A DNA stretch of 22,783 nucleotides from Clostridiales bacterium (GCA_004556545.1 SFGO01000035.1:1-22783); one strand, 5' to 3'; counted from the stretch's first letter, positions 7,301-14,284 are shown. Notes: generated by a model from the sequence alone, not told the origin. Program-made: numbers and translations.

Positions 7301-9683
7301 GCGCCAGCGCTTCCGGCTGGGTCAGCTCGCCGCTGCCTTCTGCCGCTGCCAGCCGCTCCCGCAAGGCGTCCAGCAGATGTCGATATTCTACTTTTTCATC
7401 GGTTCCCGCGTCCTCCGCCGGGCTGCGCAGGCTTTCGACGGTTTCCCGCAGGGTCTCGTAAGCCGGGGATACGCCGCCGGGCTGCCGTTCGATCAATTTG
7501 TCCAGCAGCGCGGCGAATTCCGCCGAGGAAACGCTTTCCTCGTTTTGCGCGGCTTGCACCGCTTCCCACGCCGCGTTCCAGCGCGCCTCGTATGACGTTT
7601 CCGGCGCAGCGCCGTTTTCGCCGTTTTCCACGCGGTCGTTCGCTTCTTCGGAATCGCCCGGCAGTTCCTCGTTCAGGCTGTCGATCAGCGCCGCCAGCTT
7701 TTCCGCCGCCGTCAGAGGCGGGACGGGTTCAGGCGTTTCTTCAGTTTCTTCCGGTTCTGCCGGTTCTTCCGACGCCTCAGGAGAGGCTTCTGGGGAAGCG
7801 GACGGCTCGACAGAGGGCTCCAGAGAAGGCTCGATGGAAGGTTCAACGGAAGGCTCTAAAGAAGGCTCGATGGAAGGCGCTTCAGACGGTTCGGGCGTGA
7901 GTTCGCCGGAAGCCTCCGGCGATTCCGTTCCTTCCGCATCGGGGGCGGGCGTTTCCGGCGTTTCGCTGTTCTGCGCCTGCTGGTAACGCCCGAACGCATC
8001 GTTCAGGCTGCCGTAGCCGCAGATGGTTCCATCGGTCGTAAGATAGGTGCTTCGGCACACGCTGTTGCCGGAATTGCCTTCCAGCACGGTCAGCGTGTCG
8101 GAATCCGCTTTTTCCAGAATGCCCACGTGGTCGGGCTGGCCGTTCTGCTGCCAGTCAAAGAAAACAATATCGCCGCTTTGGGGCGCATATTCGCCGGGCG
8201 CACGGTACAGCCCGTGAGCCTGCAGGGCGCGCACCCAGCTTCCGCAGCCCGCCTCCTGAGGGAAGGCGCTCTCCGGCACACCGGCATAGTGCAGGCAGAA
8301 GGAAACGTACATGGCGCACCAGTCGCCATATTCCGAGCCGTACCAGCGGCCGTAGCGGGTATAGCCCTTCTGGCTGCCGTCGGCGTCAATGATAAAGTCA
8401 GTCGTGCTTTCCCGGTAGCCCAGCTGCGTGCGGGCAACGGCCAGCAGATCCTCAGGCCAGCTTCCGGTGAGCCGGGCCTGCGCAAGGGTCGCTTCCCAGT
8501 CCTTCCCCGTTTCTGCCGTGTGCACGGCGCAGAAAATCGCCTTGTCCGCCGTGGCAGTCGCGCCACAGGCGTCCGTAGCCGTCAGGCGGACATACAGCGT
8601 CGTCACGTCCGCCGCCTGCATGGCCGTAACGCGAAGCTGTTTTTCCGTCCGATCTTTTTCTTCCAGCAGCGTTGCGCCGCCCTGATAAACCGAGACATTG
8701 TACGTTACCGGCGCTACGCCGCCCTGACTGCTCAGCGTAAACGTCACCTCGTCGCCGCCGAAGCAGGAGCGCGTCCCGGTATCCACCGCCGCCCGCAGTT
8801 CTCCGGCGCTGACCGCCAGCCGCCGTTCCTCGCAGACGGACTCTTCCCCGCGCATCGCCGTCAGCCGGACCGTATACAGGCCGGAAGCCGAAATGGTATA
8901 ATGGAAGGAAACGCTTTCCGGCGCAAGCTCCTGACGCGCCGTTATGGAGCCGTCCGCCGCTGTGATGGCAAAGACCAGCTTTTCGGCATTTGCCGCCGCA
9001 AAGCTCCATTCTCCCGGCTGACCGGCCTGCAGGGTTTCAGGCCCGTGCAGCGCTTCGATCTTCATGGGTTCTTTTTCCGGCTGTTCTTCGCCGGTTTCAT
9101 TCCCGGCAGGCTCCGCCGTTTCCGCAGGTTCTTCCGTCATGGAAGGTTCCGTTGTTTCCGAAGGCGCTTCTGTAACAGCAGGTTCCGCTGTCTCCGCAGG
9201 CGCTTCCGTAACAGGGGATTCCGTGTTCTCCGCCGTTTCCTTCGGACTGCCGTTGCCGTCCCCGTTCGGAGCGGGTGCCGTTGTTTCCGCCGTTATCTCT
9301 TCCGGCGCAGTTTCTTTCTGCTTTTCCGCAGGAACCGTGGGTTCCGGCAGCGTCTGGGGATAGCAGCTTTCGGTATGCGTGTGCTCGGGCAAGGCGCATA
9401 CCAGCACTGTGGCATAGCAGCCCTCGCCGTGGGTGTGGTTTTCTCCCTCTTCCTGCCCGCAGATCAGCGCCTTTTCAAAGCAGGCGCCGGAGTGAATGTG
9501 AGCTTCCAGGCCGCACTGGGGCGGCGCGGTTACGGTAATGGCCGGTCTGACCAGTTCCGCCGTCACTCCCAGCGCCACCGCCGCAGACAGCGCCGCCACG
9601 ACGGCATACAGCCAACGGCGGCGCGCTCTCTGCCGAAAGCGCTCCTCCATATATTGCTTCAGATTGCTCTGTTCCTTGTTCAC
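4377..9683 (-). CDS. Giant pilus-tip adhesin with CHAP peptidase and VWA domains, LPDTG anchor
   Basis: A 1768-residue surface protein, probably the pilus tip. Order: basic N terminus and membrane helix acting as signal (about 24-45); three His/Cys modules (57-68, 75-89, 96-107) of the form HxHxxxC; a Thr/Glu/Pro linker (111-205); Ig-like beta region (206-385); CHAP domain (about 410-560) with Cys456 in DWCAMYVSF, His519 in PDHVGIL and Asn537 in LEGN; an acidic Ser/Pro/Glu linker with repeats (570-655); a long helical/beta region; VWA domain (about 1190-1460) with metal-site residues Asp1200, Ser1202, Thr1204, Thr1291 and Asp1319; a SpaA/CnaB-like domain (1603-1715) with YRLTETGVPTGY and an inserted CSIC; LPDTG at 1729-1733; helix; basic tail. 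VWA tips are known from Gram-positive pili; CHAP domains cleave peptidoglycan amide or peptide bonds. The start is GTG, with AAGGGGG seven bases upstream. Confidence 0.9.
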   Translation of the reverse strand: MNKEQSNLKQYMEERFRQRARRRWLYAVVAALSAAVALGVTAELVRPAITVTAPPQCGLEAHIHSGACFEKALICGQEEGENHTHGEGCYATVLVCALPEHTHTESCYPQTLPEPTVPAEKQKETAPEEITAETTAPAPNGDGNGSPKETAENTESPVTEAPAETAEPAVTEAPSETTEPSMTEEPAETAEPAGNETGEEQPEKEPMKIEALHGPETLQAGQPGEWSFAAANAEKLVFAITAADGSITARQELAPESVSFHYTISASGLYTVRLTAMRGEESVCEERRLAVSAGELRAAVDTGTRSCFGGDEVTFTLSSQGGVAPVTYNVSVYQGGATLLEEKDRTEKQLRVTAMQAADVTTLYVRLTATDACGATATADKAIFCAVHTAETGKDWEATLAQARLTGSWPEDLLAVARTQLGYRESTTDFIIDADGSQKGYTRYGRWYGSEYGDWCAMYVSFCLHYAGVPESAFPQEAGCGSWVRALQAHGLYRAPGEYAPQSGDIVFFDWQQNGQPDHVGILEKADSDTLTVLEGNSGNSVCRSTYLTTDGTICGYGSLNDAFGRYQQAQNSETPETPAPDAEGTESPEASGELTPEPSEAPSIEPSLEPSVEPSIEPSLEPSVEPSASPEASPEASEEPAEPEETEETPEPVPPLTAAEKLAALIDSLNEELPGDSEEANDRVENGENGAAPETSYEARWNAAWEAVQAAQNEESVSSAEFAALLDKLIERQPGGVSPAYETLRETVESLRSPAEDAGTDEKVEYRHLLDALRERLAAAEGSGELTQPEALALKIRLDNVPACPVDCVYTALDGAVRVIHAESGALQTKELTARFYFAEEEEALRLREELTARLALEGRRAIADLMLADIGFDAGEGGAEVTLRLDEAVAAGENLLAAHRSEEGWEWLDFERLTDEDGRQYVSFHTDSFSPFAVLSLTETDAAGADLADYAAQRGGSLSFRLTNEDGTEPEADEDGVYTVEQGVEFVLHMDVACPEGFAEGQYAVAFPEGVIPSAGEGVLAAEETEIGRWSADGESARILLRLDEAAQSRTAFPMELRVSFRETGELIRLGDEIAVRCYAVPDGPVAELCIGDAWMALRDSGYFTYWSDKIKEAEAYEARAAVRSRAAAPQSTAAPSDGQVVARGGENVNAADGVKVSKTIQGTELENVFDITLTVQTPTEISTFYQEPDMAVVIVMDISNTMKSNFGDSTRYKAAMDAAEAFLDEFAEASNGVSKIGYVAFNTDAHQIFGLQPCSNQSEADNLKNQMRTKTEAIINKWKYDETHDRFTNIEAGLKMGKDMLASATNQNKYIIFLSDGFPTTYISSGYSGYDPYDGSGTRFRDRVLNKPCSYGTSYSDEAAIRARNMANSIKNEGIKIFSIGVDVGGQTIQEYVQQSEKSDGFSVVDRTGTSYEIGSASSKDAYKNWLRNSIGSGYYYDSTDTNGLKTAYDKIFQEIKMIHETSASAIWVTNDQVPVLSPGTDGVEFIGLYTKNGQLVGNKLAGSNDENGENTASFDPTKSDIQWDLKQSGYRKTTDGNRTLYDYAITYRVRLKNESPDFVEGKVYETNGETKLTYQTIEEINGQKKISEVKNIDYPIPAVKGYLAEFSFLKTDRDGKPLPGAVFTLAHDTERCSICRGDGTSVTVGNFTAESDAEGMVRFDRIPSGHQYRLTETGVPTGYLDPEDTYAVTVAYDVITVTVTHLDGTSENWDGTKLNTIVNGSRPRLPDTGGTGPLLYTIGGIALMAISLLYGCAKKRRRSRESIR
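7800..7871 (-). repeat. 36-bp tandem repeat encoding Ser/Pro/Glu linker
   Basis: Two copies of a 12-residue unit (IEPSLEPSVEPS) form residues 605-628 of the tip protein, inside a longer acidic low-complexity linker that separates the CHAP domain from the rest. Such linkers act as flexible or extended spacers in wall proteins, and their length can vary by slippage. Confidence 0.75.
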
Positions 9684-9731
9684 GTTCTTTCCCCCTTGAT
9701 CCGGCGAGCGGCCCCATTCTGTCGAACCTGC

Positions 9732-10316
9732 TCAGTCAATCAGGCCAAAGTTCTTCAGCGGCCAGACGCGCATAACGATCTGACCCACCGTTTCGTCTTC
9801 CTTGATGAAACCGATCACGGAACTCCGGCTGTCCACGGAGGTGGAGCGGTGATCGCCCAACACGAACACGCATCCGTCCGGCACCTGCACCGGGTATTCC
9901 AGATCGGAAATTCCCTTGCTCCGATCGGTCACATAGGGTTCTTCCAGCTTTTCTCCGTCCACGGAGACATAGCCGTCCTCATCAATATCCACCCACATGC
10001 CCGCCGTGGCGATGACCCGCTTGAGCAGCAGCTTATTATTGAAGTAAAAGCCGCATACCTGTCCGCGCTCGAAGCGCTCGGTTTTCATGGCCACGATGAT
10101 GTCGCCGTCGTTCAGGTTCGGCTCCATACTGGAACCGGTAATCCGGAACACCGGCATGAAAAACGTGGAGATCAGCACGGCCAGCGCCGCCACCACCGCC
10201 AGCACCGACACTGTGCCCAGCAAAGCCCGGCGGTATCTGCGGCGGTGCCGCAGGCGCTCCCTTTCCGCCTGAAGCGCCTCCAGCGTCGGCAGCTGTTCTT
10301 TCTCTTGATTTCTCAT
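9732..10316 (-). CDS. Type I signal peptidase, pilus-locus copy
   Basis: A 194-residue membrane peptidase that removes signal peptides at the outer face of the membrane. A charged cytoplasmic N terminus (residues 1-30) is followed by one membrane helix (about 31-53), the catalytic serine Ser63 in GSSMEPNL, the catalytic lysine Lys99 in LLLKRVIA, and the conserved box GDHRSTSVDSRS near the C terminus. The length fits the single-helix Gram-positive type. AAGGAG lies inside the end of the upstream coiled-coil gene, and the gap to the tip gene is 48 bases, so it is in the pilus operon. Signal-peptidase-like genes are known in streptococcal pilus islands; here both catalytic residues are present, so it is expected to be an active enzyme maturing the pilus subunits. 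Confidence 0.93.
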   Translation of the reverse strand: MRNQEKEQLPTLEALQAERERLRHRRRYRRALLGTVSVLAVVAALAVLISTFFMPVFRITGSSMEPNLNDGDIIVAMKTERFERGQVCGFYFNNKLLLKRVIATAGMWVDIDEDGYVSVDGEKLEEPYVTDRSKGISDLEYPVQVPDGCVFVLGDHRSTSVDSRSSVIGFIKEDETVGQIVMRVWPLKNFGLID

Positions 10317-10329
10317 TCAGAACCGCTCC

Positions 10330-10785
10330 TTATCTGGCTTCCATCAGGCGGCGAAGCACCTCCTGCCCGCGCACCATTTCTTCGCATTGCCGGGCGAATT
10401 CCGTCCTGCGCCGCTCGATGTCCTGCTCGGCCTCCGCCAGCTTTTCGTCCGCTTCTGCCTGCGCCTGGGCCAGAATTTTTTCCGCCTCTTCCCGGGCTGC
10501 CTCCAGCGCCCGGGTGGATTCGGTGCACCGCTGCATGGAATGGCTCATGCTTTCCACCTTTTCCATCAGCCGCCGCATGTCCTCGCGAAGGGCCGCATCC
10601 TCTTCGGCCCGTTTCTGTTCTTCCTCCCGGCTGGCGGCGCATTCCTTCAGCGCTGCCTCCGCCTTTTCGGCACGGGCCTGCAGCTGGCGGTTCTTTTCGT
10701 CCAGCTGATCGATCAGCTCCCGCTGACGGCACAGAATTTCGACCAGATCCGCCCGGCCCAGCTTGCGCAATTCTTTATCGTTCAT
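10330..10785 (-). CDS. Small coiled-coil protein at head of pilus operon
   Basis: A soluble, charged protein of 151 residues beginning MNDKELRKLGRADLVEIL, then an almost unbroken Glu/Ala/Arg/Lys-rich heptad pattern (about 18-140) that predicts one long coiled coil with a break near residues 75-90. No signal peptide, membrane segment or enzymatic motif is visible. From memory, similar short proteins starting with a KELRKL-RA-L-E motif occur beside sortase and signal peptidase genes in Clostridia, but their function is not known to me. A scaffold or regulatory role at the assembly site is inference only. AAGGA lies about 11 bases before the start. It is the first gene after the promoter and is followed by the signal peptidase after 13 bases. 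Confidence 0.8.
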   Translation of the reverse strand: MNDKELRKLGRADLVEILCRQRELIDQLDEKNRQLQARAEKAEAALKECAASREEEQKRAEEDAALREDMRRLMEKVESMSHSMQRCTESTRALEAAREEAEKILAQAQAEADEKLAEAEQDIERRRTEFARQCEEMVRGQEVLRRLMEAR

Positions 10786-11011
10786 CGCAAATCATTTCCT
10801 TGTTGGAGCTTTGAGGTGACTTCCCGCCTGACAAAACGCGAAACGCCCAAATCCCGGCACGGTTCCGGGCCTGAGCTGCGCGTCTGAGAATGATGATGGA
10901 ATCGTTCTTGGTTCTCGTTCTTTCATCCATCCGACATCCATCCGATGGAGCAAACGTTTGTTTCCATCATCAATATACCAGAATAGCCAAAATAGGACCA
11001 TCTGTATTATA
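10786..11011 (-). promoter_or_regulatory. Pilus operon promoter and structured leader
   Basis: On the minus strand an extended -10 element reads TGATATAAT (TATAAT at 11006-11011) with no good -35 at 17-18 bp. Transcription would begin near 10999 and leave a leader of about 215 nt. Inside it are inverted arms TGATGATGGAA (10891-10901) and TTCCATCATCA (10962-10972), an inner palindrome CAAACGTTTG (10951-10960), repeated CATCCATCCGA/CATCCATCCGATG blocks and a small CCCGG/CCGGG hairpin (10853-10869). This suggests leader-based or protein-mediated control. No gene was found in 10786-11107. Confidence 0.55.
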
Positions 11012-11107
11012 TCACATTCTTTATTTTTTTCATCCTATAGAAAGAGATTGTCTTACTTTTTTAATAACTTGGCCTTGAATTTACAGTCGGGTATTCCATT
11101 TTCTCTT

Positions 11108-11926
11108 TTATCGCCTGATCGGCACGCTGATTTCTGTGACAAATTTATCCAAATCATTGGTGATTCCATAATCGATCATGGTAATTTCCCGGGAAAATCC
11201 GCCGGGCTTCCAACCCTTTTCCTGCCAGAAAGCCGCCAGCCGCCGGTACTGCTCCAGCGCTTCCGTATGGCTTCCCCGAAAGCGGACGGTCAGCCCTTCT
11301 TCTTCCGGCAGGGAAAGGGTCTGCCCCTGATAGCTGTCCTCCTCGTCCAGCAGGAGAAACATCCCGTCATAGCGGTCGAAGCGCCCCTGTTCCAGCCGTT
11401 CCGCCGAGATGCTCACGCCCACCTTGCCCAGAAAAACGGACGCTTCGTCCTGTTCTCCCTCCAGCCGGCGAATGGGCGCTTCCATATCCAGCGAACTATG
11501 GATCCGCAGATTTTCCTGCATCCACACCATCCGGCAGGCGGGCAGCGTCCGCACAACGATCCGATCCAGCTCCGCGCTGCTCGCCTCCTGCAGCTGCCGA
11601 AGCCGGTTGTCGATTTTTCTTTCGATCCTCTCCAGCTCCCGCCGCCGGGCCGCCACTTCTTCCTTCTGCTGGCGCAGCTTGGCTTCGATGGCGTCCACCT
11701 CCCGGTTCTGCAGAAAATCCTCGATCTCCGAAAGAGGCATATCCAGCGCGCGCAGATACCGCACGGTATTGAGCGCCTCGAACTGGCGCACGCTGTAATA
11801 GCGGTATCCGTTCTTTTGATCGACCATTTCCGGCTTCAGCAGCCCGATATTCTCATAATGGCGCAGCGTGCTCATGCTCATATGAAAGAGCTTCGCCATT
11901 TCCCCGATGCGGAACAGCTTATCCAC
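11108..11926 (-). CDS. MerR-family regulator with GyrI-like ligand-binding domain
   Basis: A 272-residue regulator. The N terminus is a MerR winged helix (FRIGEMAKLFHMSMSTLRHYENIGLL is the helix-turn-helix region, about residues 5-30, followed by GYRYYS). A long coiled-coil dimerisation helix follows (about 75-118), then a C-terminal domain (about 120-272) resembling the GyrI/BltR-type drug-binding fold. This arrangement is typical of regulators that sense cationic drugs and activate efflux genes. The start is GTG at 11926, overlapping the end of the MATE gene by eight bases, with AAGGAG ten bases upstream. The MATE gene is the obvious target, and the promoter upstream of it has the matching MerR-type architecture. 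Confidence 0.9.
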   Translation of the reverse strand: MDKLFRIGEMAKLFHMSMSTLRHYENIGLLKPEMVDQKNGYRYYSVRQFEALNTVRYLRALDMPLSEIEDFLQNREVDAIEAKLRQQKEEVAARRRELERIERKIDNRLRQLQEASSAELDRIVVRTLPACRMVWMQENLRIHSSLDMEAPIRRLEGEQDEASVFLGKVGVSISAERLEQGRFDRYDGMFLLLDEEDSYQGQTLSLPEEEGLTVRFRGSHTEALEQYRRLAAFWQEKGWKPGGFSREITMIDYGITNDLDKFVTEISVPIRR

Positions 11927-13271
11927 GGACGTTTTTCTCCTTCAGGCTTTCTTTTCGGCGCAGCGCGGAAAAGGCAATCACGCAGATCAGCACAGACACC
12001 AGCGACCCGCAGGCCGTCGCAAGGCCCATGGGAAGCAGCGTATCCGGGAACATTCGGGAGGTCAGCAGCGCGCCGGGGATCCGCACCAGCGCAATGGCGA
12101 TGATGTTGTGCAGGAAGGAAAGCCCGGAACGGCCCACCGCGCAGAAGTAGCCGCTGAAGCAGAAATGGATTCCGGCGAAAAAGCTGTCCCAGATATAGCC
12201 CCGCAGGTAGGCCGCCCCCGCTGCGATTGCCGCTTCGTCGGAAGTGAACAGGCCCACGACCGGCTCGGCGATCCACTGCATCAGGAAGGAAACGACCAGC
12301 CCGAAGCCCGCCGCGATAGCGCTGGCGTACCAGAGAGTGCGCACGGCCCGTTCCGGCTTGCCCGCGCCGATATTCTGGGCTCCCAGCGCCGACACGGTGG
12401 ACAGCATGGAGGACGGCACCAAAAACAGGAAAGCGATCACCTTTTCCACAATTCCCACTGCCGCCGCGTCTGTCAGGCCACGCTGATTGACGATGATGGT
12501 GATGACCATAAACGCCACCTGAATCAGTCCGTCCTGCAAGGCGATGGGCACGCCGATGGACAGCAGCTTTTTCATCACCGGCTTTTGGAGCCGAAAATCC
12601 GATTTCCGCACTTCAAGGCCGTCTTTCTGCCGCCGCATCATCCCGAAGGAGACCGCCACGCTGACGGCCTGCGAAAGGGTGGTGCCGAGCGCCGCCCCTG
12701 CCGGGCCCATCTGCATCGGCCCCATGAATAGAACATCCAGTCCGATATTCACGGCGCAGGCCACCGCGATAAAGATCATGGGGCTTTTGGAATCTCCCAT
12801 GCCGCGGAAAATGGAGCTGATGACGTTATAGGCCGTAATAAACGGAATGCCGATAAAGCAGATAGTCAGATACTGCACCGTTCCCTCCACAGCGGCGGCC
12901 GGCGTGGACGTAGCGGCCACAATGGGACGAACGCAGCAGAGCAGCGCCGCCATCAGCACCAGCGACGTGCCCAGAAACAGCACCGTCGTATTGCCCACGC
13001 AGACGGCCGCCTTTTTCCGATCTCCGCCGCCCACGGCCTGCCCGATGGACACCGTTGTGCCCATGGCCAGCCCGACGATCATCACGGTGAGCATATGCAT
13101 CACCTGAGAGCCTACGGAAACCGCCGTGGTACTGGCCACACCTTCATACTGCCCGATGATGAACAGATCGGCCATGCCGTACAGCGTCTGCAAAAAATAA
13201 GACAGCAGATACGGCAGAGAAAAAGACAGAATATTCTTCCAAATGCTGCCCGAGGTTCGATTCGTTTCCAT
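11919..13271 (-). CDS. MATE family multidrug efflux transporter
   Basis: A 450-residue inner-membrane protein with about 12 membrane helices, the usual size and layout for MATE exporters that expel cationic drugs or metabolites using sodium or proton gradients. Typical family features are the early helix with GMADLFIIGQYEG, the GLAMGTTVSIGQAVGGGDRKKA loop, and the duplicated loop QNIGAGKPERAVR in the second half. The start METNRTSGSI at 13271 is chosen for AAGGGGGAAG upstream and because the frame further upstream runs through the promoter. It is co-transcribed with the MerR gene downstream. The substrate cannot be told from sequence. Confidence 0.93.
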   Translation of the reverse strand: METNRTSGSIWKNILSFSLPYLLSYFLQTLYGMADLFIIGQYEGVASTTAVSVGSQVMHMLTVMIVGLAMGTTVSIGQAVGGGDRKKAAVCVGNTTVLFLGTSLVLMAALLCCVRPIVAATSTPAAAVEGTVQYLTICFIGIPFITAYNVISSIFRGMGDSKSPMIFIAVACAVNIGLDVLFMGPMQMGPAGAALGTTLSQAVSVAVSFGMMRRQKDGLEVRKSDFRLQKPVMKKLLSIGVPIALQDGLIQVAFMVITIIVNQRGLTDAAAVGIVEKVIAFLFLVPSSMLSTVSALGAQNIGAGKPERAVRTLWYASAIAAGFGLVVSFLMQWIAEPVVGLFTSDEAAIAAGAAYLRGYIWDSFFAGIHFCFSGYFCAVGRSGLSFLHNIIAIALVRIPGALLTSRMFPDTLLPMGLATACGSLVSVLICVIAFSALRRKESLKEKNVRG

Positions 13272-13302
13272 GGCGGCTTCCCCCTTCTTTTTCGACCTCC
13301 GT

Positions 13303-13333
13303 ATTATAAACATTACAACGGTTGTAAGGTCAA
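13303..13333 (-). promoter_or_regulatory. MerR-type promoter with 19-bp spacer and central dyad
   Basis: On the minus strand, -35 TTGACC (13328-13333) and -10 TATAAT (13303-13308) are separated by 19 bp instead of 17. The spacer holds a perfect 7-1-7 palindrome (TTACAAC, one base, GTTGTAA; 13313-13327). Over-long spacers with a central dyad are the hallmark of promoters that MerR proteins activate by untwisting DNA. It drives the MATE-MerR operon, so the regulator probably activates itself and the pump. Confidence 0.82.
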
Positions 13334-13400
13334 GCATTTTTCTCGAAAAGCTTTGTATGAACGATGTTCTTTTCTCTTATGCGTCCCGCCCGCGCCGTGC

Positions 13401-13462
13401 TATCATACGCTTGACCCATTTTGTTCCATTTGCTGAATGAGTTCAATGAGTAAAATGAGTTC
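13401..13462 (+). promoter_or_regulatory. Possible promoter and three tandem 9-bp repeats before acetyltransferase
   Basis: TGCTATCAT (TATCAT at 13401-13406) could be an extended -10. Further down, AATGAGTTC, AATGAGTAA and AATGAGTTC stand in tandem at 13436-13462, just before the ribosome binding site of the acetyltransferase gene. The repeats could be a protein or RNA binding site in the leader; no regulator can be assigned. Confidence 0.35.
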
Positions 13463-13483
13463 ATTAGGAAAGAAGGAACCGTC

Positions 13484-14107
13484 ATGACGGAAGAAGAACG
13501 CATTTTCAAAGGCGAGCTTTTCGCCTCCGAAGTCCCTGAACTGGTCGCCAAAAAGCTGAAAGCCCACCGGCTCAGTCAGGAATACAGCCAGCTTTTCGAA
13601 GAGGATGCGGCTGAACGGGATCGGATCCTTCACGAGCTGCTGGCCTCCATAGGCGAAGGCACCTTCATGCTGGGGCCCATCCGTTTCCATTACGGCTGCC
13701 ACACCCGGGTGGGAAGCCACTGCTTTATGAACTTCAACTTTACCGTACAGGACGACGCCTGCATCACCATCGGGAACCACTGCAATTTCGGCCCCAATGT
13801 GACCATCGTCACCCCCATGCATCCCATGCTGCCGGAGGAGCGCCGGGGGCTTGTATGCAGCGACGGCGAGGAGCGTTTTCTCTGCTGCGCCAAGCCGGTC
13901 GTCATCGGCGACGACTGCTGGTTTGGAGCCAACGTGGTCGTCTGCCCGGGCGTGACCATCGGCGAAGGCTGCGTCATCGGCGCGGGCAGCGTCGTCACCC
14001 GGGATATTCCGGCCCGTTCCTTTGCCGCCGGTTCTCCCGCCCGGGTCATTCGTCCCATCACCGAGGAGACCGACGCCATTCGGAACAAATTCCCGGAGCT
14101 TCGGTAA
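13484..14107 (+). CDS. Hexapeptide sugar O-acetyltransferase (LacA/Maa type)
   Basis: A 207-residue cytoplasmic enzyme that should move an acetyl group from acetyl-CoA to a hydroxyl of a sugar. The N-terminal helical part (about 1-60) matches the maltose/galactoside acetyltransferase cap. The rest is a left-handed beta helix of hexapeptide repeats (ITIGNHCNFGPNV, VVIGDDCWFGANVVV, VTIGEGCVIGAGSVV). His113 in TPMHPML is the expected catalytic base, and the C-terminal PARVIRPI is typical. AAGAAGGA lies seven bases upstream of the ATG. It is a single gene divergent from the MATE operon and ends before a terminator. The acceptor sugar is unknown; a detoxification role is often suggested for the family. 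Confidence 0.92.
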   Translation: MTEEERIFKGELFASEVPELVAKKLKAHRLSQEYSQLFEEDAAERDRILHELLASIGEGTFMLGPIRFHYGCHTRVGSHCFMNFNFTVQDDACITIGNHCNFGPNVTIVTPMHPMLPEERRGLVCSDGEERFLCCAKPVVIGDDCWFGANVVVCPGVTIGEGCVIGAGSVVTRDIPARSFAAGSPARVIRPITEETDAIRNKFPELR

Positions 14108-14156
14108 AGGGCTTCTTTCAGGCACGGCGGTGCCCGTGGGTGAAGATCAGCTGTCC

Positions 14157-14276
14157 ATGCTGGAGCAGTGCTGGGAGATCTTCCGGCCTTTCAGCACGGT
14201 CTACGCCGAAACCTTGTGCGACGTTCGCCGGGTCATGCGGATCGACTATTTTGAAAATGGGAATTTGATGAAATAA
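14157..14276 (+). CDS. Possible short protein or gene remnant after acetyltransferase
   Basis: Between the acetyltransferase stop and the terminator a frame gives 39 residues (MLEQCWEIFRPFSTVYAE..., ending NGNLMK). The composition looks protein-like (aromatic and charged residues in plausible pattern), and the frame ends nine bases before the terminator hairpin. There is no good ribosome binding site at the ATG, and the open frame continues upstream into the acetyltransferase gene in another phase. It may be a remnant of a longer gene or a chance frame; I do not recognise it. Confidence 0.25.
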   Translation: MLEQCWEIFRPFSTVYAETLCDVRRVMRIDYFENGNLMK

Positions 14277-14284
14277 TAATAGAG

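Noticed and set aside
8127..10814. 895-residue open frame on the plus strand across tip, signal peptidase and coiled-coil genes
   Set aside because: It is antisense to three genes with clear domains, has Arg/Pro/Gly-rich shadow composition and no domain; GC-rich codon use keeps the opposite frame open.
10891..10972. Invertible phase-switch segment in the pilus leader
   Set aside because: The inverted arms are only 11 bp, the -10 element lies outside the segment, and no recombinase gene is in the window.
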